Source of the DNA: Bacillota bacterium
GTDB taxonomy: Bacteria; Bacillota; Clostridia; Christensenellales; CAG-138
Reading direction: 5' to 3'
Length of the DNA: 64,000 nt
NCBI GenBank assembly: GCA_023459335.1
Contig: JAEWUO010000030.1
Coordinates: 14,941-78,940, forward strand
The notes under the pieces are model-generated. The model worked only from the letters and a program-made list of their open reading frames with translations. It ran no database searches and was not told the DNA's origin. Position 1 is the first letter of the stretch. The number at the start of each line of letters is the position of its first letter. Shown piece after piece: positions 49,980-58,684 of this stretch. Position numbers and translations under genes: made by a program.

Positions 49980-50759
49980 ATGGTTTTCGACACGTACGGC
50001 GACGAGAAAAACCCAACGTTGATCCTTCTGCACGGCGCGGCGCTTCTGGACACTTTCGCGCATCAATATGAGCCGCTCTCCCGCTGGTTCCGCGTATTGG
50101 TGCCGCATCTGCCCGGCGCGGGCGAGGCCGTCATGGAATCGTACGACCCGCAGGCGACGGCGGATTCTCTCGCTGTGTGGATCGCTTCGCTGGGCGTCGG
50201 CAAAGCGCTTCTGATGGGGCATTCCGTCGGTGCGGAACTTGCGGTCAAACTCGTTTCGGAACACGAATCGCTCTTCTCCCGCGCCGTGTTTTTGAGCCCC
50301 TGGCTCACCGCGTCCGGTCAAAGCGTGAAACTCTACGCCGGTATGGCGCGCATGAGCTACAACGCAATCAAGCGCGCGTCTCTCCTGCGCATGCAGGCGA
50401 AGTACTGGGGCCTGTCGCCGGAGCAGACGGAGCGCGTCGTCTCCTACAGCCCGCGGATCCCGCTGGAAACATATGTCGGTTTTTACACCAGGCGGATTGA
50501 TCTGCGCGGCTTAACGGGTTATGCAGGCGTGACAATCCCGATGCTCGCCATGTGCGCAAAGGGCGAAACGCCCGAGACGAAAGCGTCCGTTCACGCGCTC
50601 GGCGAAAAAAACACAAACTGCCTTACGGCGATATTTCCGCAAGGCAGCCATGATTTTGTTCTTCGCAAATACAAACTGCTTAATCCGATATTGCTGGATT
50701 TTCTGACGGCGAAGCAGCCTGCTTCCCCGGCCAGACCAGAATCAGCGCAAACGGTATGA
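49980..50759 (+). CDS. Alpha/beta-hydrolase fold protein
   Basis: A 259-residue hydrolase with the oxyanion-hole His-Gly (LILLHGAALLD), the nucleophile elbow LLMGHSVGAELA (Ser at about 81), an acidic residue region after strand 7 and the terminal His in FPQGSHDFVLR. Substrate unknown; the family includes esterases and epoxide hydrolases. Start behind GGAG. Its last 80 bases overlap the convergent cysteine-peptidase-like gene. Confidence 0.85.
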   Translation: MVFDTYGDEKNPTLILLHGAALLDTFAHQYEPLSRWFRVLVPHLPGAGEAVMESYDPQATADSLAVWIASLGVGKALLMGHSVGAELAVKLVSEHESLFSRAVFLSPWLTASGQSVKLYAGMARMSYNAIKRASLLRMQAKYWGLSPEQTERVVSYSPRIPLETYVGFYTRRIDLRGLTGYAGVTIPMLAMCAKGETPETKASVHALGEKNTNCLTAIFPQGSHDFVLRKYKLLNPILLDFLTAKQPASPARPESAQTV

Positions 50760-51249
50760 CGTTGTTTTTCGTCAGAAAAGCGCGCATGGTGTCGAAGTGG
50801 TCTTCCTTGCCTGCGAACGCGTTGAGAAAGCGGTAACGCGGCTCGCCCTCCGCGTTCGGAGAAATCGAATCGTCCGCGTAAAACGTCACGAAATGCGGTC
50901 CGTCCTTGTGCCAGTAATAAAACAGCCCCGCGTTTGTCCCCTCGGGCAGGCGCGCTTTTTTGTTCCAGCGGAATTTCAGCGGCATACGATAGCCGTGCCG
51001 CCGCAGCATCCGCTTCAGGCGTAAGAGGTCGGTCCCCAGCAGCCCGCGAAAGAGCGAATACCGGATCAGTTCGTCCGCCAGCGCCTGCTCGCGCACATCC
51101 TCCCCCATCCGCTTCAAAAAGTTGAATTCCGCAATCCAGCCGCACCCGTTGACGTCGCTCGTAAAGACGCCGTAACGAACAGTCTTTAACCGCGCCTGGT
51201 CCACGATATAACCATCCTTCGAGTATGGCGTCCTCTGCCGCTGATCCAT
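50680..51249 (-). CDS. Papain-like (cysteine peptidase fold) protein, function unknown
   Basis: A 189-residue protein. NGCGWIAEFN around Cys36, GPHFVTFYADD with His119 and RFLNAF with Asn143 are in the order Cys-His-Asn of a papain-like active site. No signal peptide or membrane helix. ATG at 51249 is two bases after the stop of the upstream GT-C-like gene, so it belongs to that minus-strand unit; an earlier in-frame Met lies inside that gene. The 3' end overlaps the hydrolase gene by 80 bases. Actual peptidase activity is not shown by sequence alone. Confidence 0.6.
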   Translation of the reverse strand: MDQRQRTPYSKDGYIVDQARLKTVRYGVFTSDVNGCGWIAEFNFLKRMGEDVREQALADELIRYSLFRGLLGTDLLRLKRMLRRHGYRMPLKFRWNKKARLPEGTNAGLFYYWHKDGPHFVTFYADDSISPNAEGEPRYRFLNAFAGKEDHFDTMRAFLTKNNVIPFALILVWPGKQAASPSENPAISD

Positions 51250-51250
51250 G

Positions 51251-53032
51251 TCAATACACCACCTTGAATACGGCATACCCTTCGCCGAAGCTGTCCGTCC
51301 GTTCGATTCCCTTCGCCCCCGCGTCCCTGACGAGGTAATCGACGAGAATCTGCAGCTCCTCCGCGTCTGCCGTACCCATCAGGTAGACGTTGTCCTGCCG
51401 GAAGATGTCCGGCGTCAGCGCGCGAAGCCCGTTGATCTCGAGCTGTTTTGTCTTCCAGCCGGAATATATGCCCGTGTCGCCCCAGTCGACGATGTTCACG
51501 GGTTTCTCGTCCGGATAAGTCTTGAACGCCTCGATATTATAAATAAACGTCGGCTGAATGATATAGACGTTATCCCGATGATCCATCGCGTAGCGTTCCG
51601 CCGTTCGCATGTCGGATATCTGCTGCGCAGGATGATAGCTTTCAAACCAAAGCGCGGTCTTCGTCAGGCTCCAGCCGAACGCGACCGTCGCAATCAGCAC
51701 CAACACTGCGCCGACGATCTTTCCCGCTTTTCCGGCTTTATCGCGCCGGTTCGCCCCGCGAAGCCGCAGAAAAAGCACGGGCAGAAGAACCGCCGTCGGC
51801 AGCGCGACCGCCTGAAACGCGCGCAGAATCAGACGCTCCTTCAGGCAGAGATAAAAACTCAGGGCCGCCGCGCCGAGCGCGATGCCCATAAGGATCAGCA
51901 GTTCAACCCAGCGCCGTTTCTCGCGCAGAAAATAATACAGCGCGCCCGCCGCCGTCAGCACGGGAACGACCAGTATATATTCCGCCGCGCCGTTTCCGCG
52001 GAAGAACGCCTCGCCGTAGGCAAGGGCGCCGGTCAGCCGCGATATCAATCCCGTCCGCGCGCGCTGCGCTCCGTGCCCGACAGCTAAGTTCAGGGTATCC
52101 GCCGTCACGTTCGGATCGATAAAGCAGCCGTTTTCGACCAGCCGGAACGTCTCTTCGTCCCAGCCGAGCGACCGGTAAAACGCGGGGTCGTCGGCATACG
52201 CGGCATGCGGAAAATCAAAGAAATTCCCGCGCGCTTCTTCAAAGGCCGCGTACCCTTCCGGATTCATGTTGCGGTAGGTCCAGCCGTTGAGCCAGACAAG
52301 CGAGCCGAACGCCAGAATCCCCGCGAGCGCATAGACGCCCAGCCGCCTGAACTCACGCTTTTTTTCTCCCGCGGCGCGATAAGCTCCCGTGTGGATCGCA
52401 TGATAGACCACGCCCGCCGCCCAGAAGCAAACCAGGGAGTAACCGGTTGAATTGCGGAAGAGGAAGCAGGCGATCATAAGGCCGAGGCTCTCCAGCATAA
52501 CGAGCAGCGGGAGCGGTTCCCCCGCGTCGCGGCCCGTATCCGCAGAAAAGAGCCGCAGCACGCCCGCGGAACCCAGCACGCAGGCAGTCATCGTAAACGA
52601 GAGTCTGGCGACCGGATAGATCAGCGCCAGCGCGTAAAGAATCGTGTTGATCAGCAGCATCCAGCCGTGCCGGACACCGTTCGACGCGCCGGTGTTCCAC
52701 AGCGTATAAAAAATCGTCCAAATCGAGACAACAACAAAGAACATCTGCAGCGTCGGCCACCAGGGAACGCCCGGCGCCAGCAGGTAAAGCATACTGGTCA
52801 GATAACCGAGCGGCAGGTTGACAAACCCGTGGATGGGATACGGTTCGCCCGTAAAATATCCGGCGAACGTATACATGATGCTCGCGTCGTCGTTCGTTAA
52901 AAATGTGATCGGAAGGATGAGCGCGGTCAGCCCGGCCAGAAACACCGCCAATCCGGCTGAGAGCGCCATGCGCCCGTGCTTCGTATCCGCAAAGTTTTTC
53001 AGCGCGGATGCCGCACGCCGGATCGCGTTCAT
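51251..53032 (-). CDS. Polytopic membrane protein, GT-C-like glycosyltransferase (copy 2)
   Basis: A 593-residue protein with about eleven or twelve hydrophobic helices in the N-terminal 430 residues and an extracytosolic C-terminal part (about 440-593; IQPTFIYNIEAFKTYPDEKP, VDWGDTGIYSGWKTKQ). The first loop carries TNDDASIMY, an acidic motif at the place of the GT-C catalytic Asp. It is a paralogue of the next gene upstream, with which it shares FLTNDDAS/YDNDDLN, PWWPTLQ/PWWLVLQ and the NVYLMG/NVYYIG end. Overlap of four bases with that gene. Likely transfers a sugar from a polyprenyl carrier to a surface polymer. Confidence 0.7.
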   Translation of the reverse strand: MNAIRRAASALKNFADTKHGRMALSAGLAVFLAGLTALILPITFLTNDDASIMYTFAGYFTGEPYPIHGFVNLPLGYLTSMLYLLAPGVPWWPTLQMFFVVVSIWTIFYTLWNTGASNGVRHGWMLLINTILYALALIYPVARLSFTMTACVLGSAGVLRLFSADTGRDAGEPLPLLVMLESLGLMIACFLFRNSTGYSLVCFWAAGVVYHAIHTGAYRAAGEKKREFRRLGVYALAGILAFGSLVWLNGWTYRNMNPEGYAAFEEARGNFFDFPHAAYADDPAFYRSLGWDEETFRLVENGCFIDPNVTADTLNLAVGHGAQRARTGLISRLTGALAYGEAFFRGNGAAEYILVVPVLTAAGALYYFLREKRRWVELLILMGIALGAAALSFYLCLKERLILRAFQAVALPTAVLLPVLFLRLRGANRRDKAGKAGKIVGAVLVLIATVAFGWSLTKTALWFESYHPAQQISDMRTAERYAMDHRDNVYIIQPTFIYNIEAFKTYPDEKPVNIVDWGDTGIYSGWKTKQLEINGLRALTPDIFRQDNVYLMGTADAEELQILVDYLVRDAGAKGIERTDSFGEGYAVFKVVY

Positions 53033-54801
53033 TGCGCGCCTCCGAACAGGAAGCGCACGGCGACGATGTCACCCGTGATCGTGTCCGCGATTTCGTATCC
53101 GGTCGCACCGCAGTGCGACGTCATATACTCCTCCATCAAAGGCAGATAACTATCGCTGCGATCGCCGATATAATACACGTTCTCCAGCCGGAACAGATCT
53201 TTCGCCCAGGTGCCGGTCAGGCCGTTCACGGCAAGCTGCCGTTCGCGTGTAATCGTGTTCATATCGCAGCCGCCCCAATCCATCAGGTTTGTCGGCGGAT
53301 CGTCGGGATATACGCTCAGCGCGTCCACGTTGTTCGCGGCGTATACGTCTCGGATGTAGACGTTTTCCGGATGCGCCTGCGCGTAAGCCGTCACCGCGCG
53401 GGAACGCGCGAGCATTTCCGGCGTTTCGTTTTCATAGCTGACAACCGTCCGGAATATTTTGTATCCCGCGCCAAGTGAAACGAGGATCAGCAGTCCTGCG
53501 AGAGCAAAGCGGGCCGCGCTTTTTAACGCGGGTTTCTTCCCTTCCCCCGCCGCGCGGTATGTAAGCAGCGCGCAGAGCCAGATGCTCACGCTGGCAAAGA
53601 TCGCCAGCGTCATCCATACGCGGAGGTTGACGCGCCCCGCGTAGGCTAAAAACACGAGAAGCCCGGCGGAACCGAGCAGGAACGCGCTCGCGCCTGCAAA
53701 AGGCAGCCAGCGCCGCCGGTTGAGCGCAAACAGCACGACGGCCGCCGCATACGCCGCGCAGACCAGCAGCCCGTAATAGACGGCGAGCGGATAGTTTTTC
53801 AGAAACGAACTCAAGATGTTAAACCCGTAAGAAAGCCGGTCAGGCAAGCGCATGCTCTTAAACGCGGAGTGATCCGTAATCGTTCGGAACGCGTCGGTCG
53901 TAACGCGCTCGTCCATGTAAAACCAGACGCTTGTCATGGCCGCAAGGGTTCCGTCCCATCCGACTTTTTCATAAACGGCGGTATTGTCGTAATACGAATC
54001 ATGCGGATAATCCATATAAGAGGATCGCGCCTCGTCAAACGCGACAAATCCTTCGGGGTTCTGCGCTTCCCGTCCGTAAGCGTTGACACCGATCAGCGCG
54101 CCGGTGACCGCCGCAGCCGCGATCAGAAACGCCAGCGCGCGTTTCCCCGCGGACCTGTCCTTCTTCAGCGCGCTTTCAACGATGCGAAGCAGCAGCGCGC
54201 CGCCCGCGAAGCACGCCGCGGCAAGGCCGGAAGAATTGCGAACAAGCAGAGAAACGATCAGCAGCGCCACAGCGCCAAAATAATAAGCACGCTGCGTCCG
54301 CCGTCCGTCCTCCGGATCGACGGCAAGCGCGAGCGCGGCGGCTCCCGCCCCCGCCGTCGCCGCGCTGAGCGTAAAAGTGACCAGTACGATGCCGTAATAA
54401 AACAGGCCCGCGCCGAAAACAGCCGTCAGCGCGAGCGCAAGAATCAGCGGAACTCCGTTTTTTGCGCCGATCTTCAGCAGAGACGCGAACACCGCCGTCA
54501 TGCCGAGCACGACAGCCGCCAGCTGCAGCACGAGCCACCAGGGAATCCGCGGCAAAACAGTGTAGAGCGCGCTTGTGATAAACGCCATGACACAGTTGAT
54601 AAACGGATGCGCAAACGAGGGCGTTCCGGTTCGGTAGCCGGCGAGCGCCCAGGCGATGTTGAGATCGTCGTTGTCGTAAAAGGACAGAGTCGAGAGCCTG
54701 GCGGCCAGCGCGACGAGCGCCAGCGCGCAGATCAGCGCAAAAATCCAGCGGGCGAGTTCGCTTCGATAAAGTCTGTTGATTGTATCTCCGATTTTTTTCA
54801 T
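53029..54801 (-). CDS. Polytopic membrane protein, GT-C-like glycosyltransferase (copy 1)
   Basis: A 590-residue paralogue of the preceding feature: hydrophobic helices from about 15-430 and a C-terminal extracytosolic part (NVYIRDVYAANNVDALSVYP, LMDWGGCDMNTITRERQ). The acidic loop motif is SFYDNDDLNIAWALAG. Start at ATG 54801, AGGG nearby. Tandem duplication of a GT-C-type gene in one operon suggests two linkages or two acceptors. The unit continues from the split flippase and the family 2 glycosyltransferase upstream. Confidence 0.72.
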   Translation of the reverse strand: MKKIGDTINRLYRSELARWIFALICALALVALAARLSTLSFYDNDDLNIAWALAGYRTGTPSFAHPFINCVMAFITSALYTVLPRIPWWLVLQLAAVVLGMTAVFASLLKIGAKNGVPLILALALTAVFGAGLFYYGIVLVTFTLSAATAGAGAAALALAVDPEDGRRTQRAYYFGAVALLIVSLLVRNSSGLAAACFAGGALLLRIVESALKKDRSAGKRALAFLIAAAAVTGALIGVNAYGREAQNPEGFVAFDEARSSYMDYPHDSYYDNTAVYEKVGWDGTLAAMTSVWFYMDERVTTDAFRTITDHSAFKSMRLPDRLSYGFNILSSFLKNYPLAVYYGLLVCAAYAAAVVLFALNRRRWLPFAGASAFLLGSAGLLVFLAYAGRVNLRVWMTLAIFASVSIWLCALLTYRAAGEGKKPALKSAARFALAGLLILVSLGAGYKIFRTVVSYENETPEMLARSRAVTAYAQAHPENVYIRDVYAANNVDALSVYPDDPPTNLMDWGGCDMNTITRERQLAVNGLTGTWAKDLFRLENVYYIGDRSDSYLPLMEEYMTSHCGATGYEIADTITGDIVAVRFLFGGAQ

Positions 54802-54873
54802 CGTATTTAGCCCTTTCGATCTAACTTCCGGACTGAATCTCAAGTTTTCCTGTCATCGTTTCTGCTGAATAGG

Positions 54874-55224
54874 TTACGGCAGCGAGAAGATCGCGATGCC
54901 CGCCAGAATCACGCCCAACCCGACGAGTTTTTTTCGGTTCGGCTTTTCCTTCATGATCAGGTAGGCAAACAGCGTGACGAAAAAGTACGAACTGGAGTTC
55001 CAAGCGGGCATCAGCGAAAGCGGGAGCACCCGAAGCGCGATGACGGAGCAGAGCGAGGATACGACAAAAATCGCGTAGGCAAAAATCACCGGCGCGTTCA
55101 GATACTGCCCAAGCCAGGTGTCGTAGCGCTTGACCGCCGCTTTTTTGAGTATGATCTGGCTTAACGCCGCGATGAGCACGCCGAAGATCATGAGCGCCAT
55201 GTTGAACGCGTAACTATTCCACAT
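54874..55224 (-). CDS. SMR/EamA-type small membrane protein, flippase subunit
   Basis: A 116-residue protein with four hydrophobic helices (MALMIFGVLIAALSQIILKK at the start, then three more) and the SMR/EamA pattern with a positively charged tail of helix 1. Together with its neighbour it resembles the ArnE/ArnF pair that flips undecaprenyl-phosphate-aminoarabinose. Start overlaps the neighbour's end by 11 bases. Confidence 0.75.
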   Translation of the reverse strand: MWNSYAFNMALMIFGVLIAALSQIILKKAAVKRYDTWLGQYLNAPVIFAYAIFVVSSLCSVIALRVLPLSLMPAWNSSSYFFVTLFAYLIMKEKPNRKKLVGLGVILAGIAIFSLP

Positions 55225-55597
55225 CGCTCGTCACCACCAGATAAATGCCAATAAATATGATCACGACGCCCGCGATCATATTCCAGCGAATTTTCTCTTG
55301 AAAAAGAAAAAAACCGAAGACCATGCTCCAGAACATCGCCGCCGCGCGGTTGGCGTATACGGTGACAAGCGGCATGCGTTTTAGAAACTGCTGCCAGATC
55401 AGCGCATAGCTGCCGAGGACGGCTACGCTGGTTCCGTAGAGCAGAATCCAGGGCCAGCTCAGCGGCGGGTGTTGTGCGGCGAGCTTCATGAGCAGCGTGC
55501 AGCAGGAGAAGAGCAGGATCGCCAGCTGCAGCAGCAGGATCCATTTCCAGTTCGCCCGTTTTTTCTGCTCCGGCTGCAGGATCGGCGTCTGTTCCAT
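55214..55597 (-). CDS. SMR/EamA-type small membrane protein, second flippase subunit
   Basis: A 127-residue protein with a charged N-terminal extension (MEQTPILQPEQKKRANWKW) and four hydrophobic helices; the segment VYANRAAAMFWSMVFGFFLF matches the loop 3 region of half-size EamA transporters. It overlaps both the glycosyltransferase gene upstream (by one base) and the other half-size gene, so the three are coupled. The heterodimer is proposed as the flippase for a polyprenyl-phosphate sugar. Confidence 0.75.
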   Translation of the reverse strand: MEQTPILQPEQKKRANWKWILLLQLAILLFSCCTLLMKLAAQHPPLSWPWILLYGTSVAVLGSYALIWQQFLKRMPLVTVYANRAAAMFWSMVFGFFLFQEKIRWNMIAGVVIIFIGIYLVVTSDVE

Positions 55598-56592
55598 CAG
55601 GCGTCCTCGCCGTCGTTCGCGGGGAGTTTTCCGCAGTATACCTCTCGCACAACGTATTGCGGTGAGCGGTTGATGCTGATGTAGATACGGCCGATGTACT
55701 CGCCGATCAGCCCCAGCATAAGCATGATCATGCCGCCGATAACAAGCAGCACCGCCATGAGCGAAGAATAGCCGGCAAGGATTTCCCCGGGGTGCAGTAT
55801 CTTCTGAATCACGATGACTAGCCCCCAGAGAAACCCGACGATCGCTGTGATAAACCCGACGATGGTCGCCAGCCGAAGCGGCTTGACGGAGAACGCGGTA
55901 AAGCCGTTCATCCAGAGCGTGATGAGTTTTTTAAAGGTGTAGGTCGTCTTGCCAGCAAGGCGGTCCCGCTCCTCCATCGGCACGCAGACAATCTTGTGCG
56001 TCGTACGCAGCAGAAGCCCCGTCAGGTAAGGGTACGGGTTTTCGTAGCGCAGGATCTCGTCGATCACAAACCGGCGCATGGCGGTGAAGTTATTGAAGCG
56101 GATGTCCTTGGGCTTTTCGAGGATGACGTTCGTCATGTGCTCGTTGACCTTGCTGCCGAAGTTTTTAAACCAGCTCTGTTTCTTGATCGGGTACGCGGCG
56201 GTGGATACGTCGTATTCGCTCGGTCCGGTCAGCGGCGCGATGAGGTCGAACACCTTGTCCATCGGGCACTGTCCGTCGTCGTCGAGAATGACTACGATGT
56301 CCCCGCGGCTCATCCTAAACCCCGCCATCAGCGCGGGCAGCCTGCCCATGTTTTTCGCGAGCGATACGGCGGTGACGCGCTCGTTGCGGTCCGCCGCGTC
56401 CTTAAGCACCGGCCAGACGTTGTCCGGCGAGCAGTCGTTGACAAGGAACAGCTCGTAATCGTACCGCTCGCTGCCTGAAAAAACCTGCTCGATCTCGTCG
56501 ACGACCGTGCGTACGGTCTTCTCGCTCCGATAGCAGGCGATAATCAGGCTGACCAGCGTTTTGTCCCTGGGGGATTCGCAGGATTTGATCAT
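55597..56592 (-). CDS. Polyprenyl-phosphate glycosyltransferase (family 2, ArnC/DPMS type)
   Basis: A 331-residue enzyme: GT-A domain (VSLIIACYRSEKTVRTVVDE, LVNDCSPDNVW, the DxD motif VILDDDGQCP) and two C-terminal hydrophobic helices (about 235-310). It makes a polyprenyl-phosphate-linked sugar at the inner face of the membrane. In a three-component glycosylation system it works with a flippase (next two genes) and a GT-C transferase (following two genes). First gene of the minus-strand glycan operon. Confidence 0.88.
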   Translation of the reverse strand: MIKSCESPRDKTLVSLIIACYRSEKTVRTVVDEIEQVFSGSERYDYELFLVNDCSPDNVWPVLKDAADRNERVTAVSLAKNMGRLPALMAGFRMSRGDIVVILDDDGQCPMDKVFDLIAPLTGPSEYDVSTAAYPIKKQSWFKNFGSKVNEHMTNVILEKPKDIRFNNFTAMRRFVIDEILRYENPYPYLTGLLLRTTHKIVCVPMEERDRLAGKTTYTFKKLITLWMNGFTAFSVKPLRLATIVGFITAIVGFLWGLVIVIQKILHPGEILAGYSSLMAVLLVIGGMIMLMLGLIGEYIGRIYISINRSPQYVVREVYCGKLPANDGEDA

Positions 56593-56783
56593 AATCCGGG
56601 GTTCTCCGTTTCCGCGCCGCGCGCTCGCAATCCGTTCTTTGATCCGTTTATACGGAATGAATTATACCTGCCCGCGCACCTTTTGTCCAGTTTGGCGGCG
56701 TTGACACGGGCGGCGGATGGAAGTATGATGGTGCACGTAACCGGCGTCCGGCGCGCCGCGATATTCGAAAGGAATCGGTGAAA

Positions 56784-57491
56784 ATGATAAAGACCGTTTC
56801 GATGATGCAGCCATTCTATCTGCCCTGGAAGGGGCTCTTCGACATGATCCATCGATCGGATATCTTCGTTTTTTACGACGACGTGCAGTTCGTCTCGAAA
56901 AACTGGCAGAGCCGCAACAACATCCCCACGGCAAACGGCCCCGTCTGGCTCACGGTTCCCGTGCTCACCAAAGACCGGCGCACGCAGAACATCTGCGAAA
57001 CCGAGATCAACCCCAACGAGGACTGGCAGAAAAAGCATTACAAGACCCTCTCGTTGACCTACGCGAAAGCGCCGTTCTTCAAACAATATTCTTATTTGCT
57101 GGAAGATTTTTATATCGGCCATCAATGGACGAACCTCGCCGAGCTGGACGAATACACGACAAAAAAGCTCTGCGAGGCGCTGGGGATACAAGTCGAGTTC
57201 GTCCGCTCGTCGGACTACGGCTTTACCGGCGGCAAGGAGGGGGAAAAGATCATCCGGCTCTGCCGGGAACTCGGCTGCGATCATCTGATCAACGGGCCGA
57301 AGGCGGCGGAGTATATGAGCCAGGAACTCTTCGACGAAGCAGGGATCGCGGTCGAATACATGACTTACGAATATCCGGAGTACCGTCAGCTCTACCGCCC
57401 GTTCGAGCACGGCGTGAGCGTGCTGGATCTGTTATTCAACACCGGAGAGAAGGCGCCCTATTACATCTGGGGCTGGAAAGACAATCCATAA
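56784..57491 (+). CDS. WbqC-family protein
   Basis: A 235-residue protein of the WbqC family, found in O-antigen and exopolysaccharide clusters and thought to act on amino sugars or nucleotide sugars. Visible motifs are MMQPFYLPWKGLFDMIHRSD, FYDDVQFVSKNWQSRN, TVPVLTKDRRTQNI, and DHLINGPKAAEYM. GTG at 56778 and ATG at 56784 are both possible; the ATG has better spacing from AAAGGA. Convergent with the epimerase gene across a shared terminator. Confidence 0.85.
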   Translation: MIKTVSMMQPFYLPWKGLFDMIHRSDIFVFYDDVQFVSKNWQSRNNIPTANGPVWLTVPVLTKDRRTQNICETEINPNEDWQKKHYKTLSLTYAKAPFFKQYSYLLEDFYIGHQWTNLAELDEYTTKKLCEALGIQVEFVRSSDYGFTGGKEGEKIIRLCRELGCDHLINGPKAAEYMSQELFDEAGIAVEYMTYEYPEYRQLYRPFEHGVSVLDLLFNTGEKAPYYIWGWKDNP

Positions 57492-57493
57492 TA

Positions 57494-57523
57494 AAAACCG
57501 GTTCCATCAGGAACCGGTTTTTT
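57494..57523. terminator. Bidirectional terminator between WbqC and epimerase genes
   Basis: AAAACCGGTTCC pairs with GGAACCGGTTTT around a four-base loop with a T-run on the plus strand and an A-run serving the minus strand. Confidence 0.92.
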
Positions 57524-57530
57524 GATTCGC

Positions 57531-58541
57531 TTAACCGAAGCTCACCGGACGGTCTTCCGGCTTGATGAAGTGGTGGCTCTTATACCGGCGCGCTTCCCAT
57601 TCTTTTCTGAAATCCGCGAACATCACGTCGAGATCCGCGTATTTCGGCGTCCAGCCCATGTCCCGCTTGAGCTTGTCAATGGTGTAAGTATACCCGCGCC
57701 GGAGGCTCGGCTTATCCGGCCGCAGCACGATCTTGCTTCTGCCGTTCTCCGTTTCAAACGCTTTCGCGACGGCTTCCGCGTCCTCGAGCTGGCTGTGCGC
57801 CACGCCGCTCGCGCAATTGTAGATGCCCTTCGTCCCCTTTGGCGCGTCGACGCTGGCTTCGATGGCGCCGAGTACGTCCTTGATATAGACGTGGTCGCGC
57901 TTGATGCCGGTGTCGCCCCAGACCTCGATCGGTTCGCCTTTGAGCGCCTGCTCGATGAATACCTCAATGGCGGTGCGCGTATAGCTGCCGTCCGCTTCAA
58001 GGAATCCCATCAGCGCGCCGAAGCCGTGCACGCCTGTAAGGCGCAGCACGATGGCGTCCATGTCGTAATCCTTGCTGTACCACTGGAGAAAATTCTCCGC
58101 GGCGATCTTACTGATGATGTATGGCGAGTGCGGGCCGATGAAACACGGCAGGTCGTTTTCGGTGATCGGCTCCGGGCGCGTGATGTCCCAGTAGACCTTG
58201 TGCGAACTCGTCATGATGAATCGGCTGATGCCGTTTTTGCGCGCGAACTCCAGGAGCTTGTAGTTGCCCATCATGTTCACGTCGAAAAACGTCTCCAGCG
58301 GCAGCTCGTGCTCCGGCAGCGCGACCGCGAGGTTGACGATCGCCTCCACGTTCTTTGTCGGCAGTTTTTCATAATCCGCGTCGTTCAACAGGTCAAACTC
58401 CAGAAACGGCACGCCCTGGGAACGCAGAAAGTCCGCGGATTTTTTGTTCCGTCCGAGCGCGAGCACCTCCCGCCCTTTCTTTGTCAGTTCCACGGAAAGG
58501 TATTTGCCGATATAGCCCGTTGCTCCTGCAATGATGATCAT
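57531..58541 (-). CDS. NAD-dependent epimerase/dehydratase (extended SDR)
   Basis: A 336-residue extended short-chain dehydrogenase: N-terminal IIIAGATGYIGKYLSVEL (NAD loop), catalytic YIISK (Tyr-x3-Lys in SPYIISKIAAEN), Ser in MTSSHKVYWD, and DHVYIKDV before the C-terminal substrate domain. The likely substrate is a nucleotide sugar, used by the nearby glycan genes. It reads on the minus strand on its own between a terminator and the acyltransferase gene. Confidence 0.9.
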   Translation of the reverse strand: MIIIAGATGYIGKYLSVELTKKGREVLALGRNKKSADFLRSQGVPFLEFDLLNDADYEKLPTKNVEAIVNLAVALPEHELPLETFFDVNMMGNYKLLEFARKNGISRFIMTSSHKVYWDITRPEPITENDLPCFIGPHSPYIISKIAAENFLQWYSKDYDMDAIVLRLTGVHGFGALMGFLEADGSYTRTAIEVFIEQALKGEPIEVWGDTGIKRDHVYIKDVLGAIEASVDAPKGTKGIYNCASGVAHSQLEDAEAVAKAFETENGRSKIVLRPDKPSLRRGYTYTIDKLKRDMGWTPKYADLDVMFADFRKEWEARRYKSHHFIKPEDRPVSFG

Positions 58542-58684
58542 ACGCTGGATGCCTCCTTGTTGTACATGTTTCGATATTTGCTGGAATATGTAAAATAGAT
58601 TGTTCTCGTGTGTTTCACAATATCATTTCGCCGCTTGGTGTGTCAAGCAAGCGAGCGTTCCGATCCGGGCCGCTCTTGTGTGTG

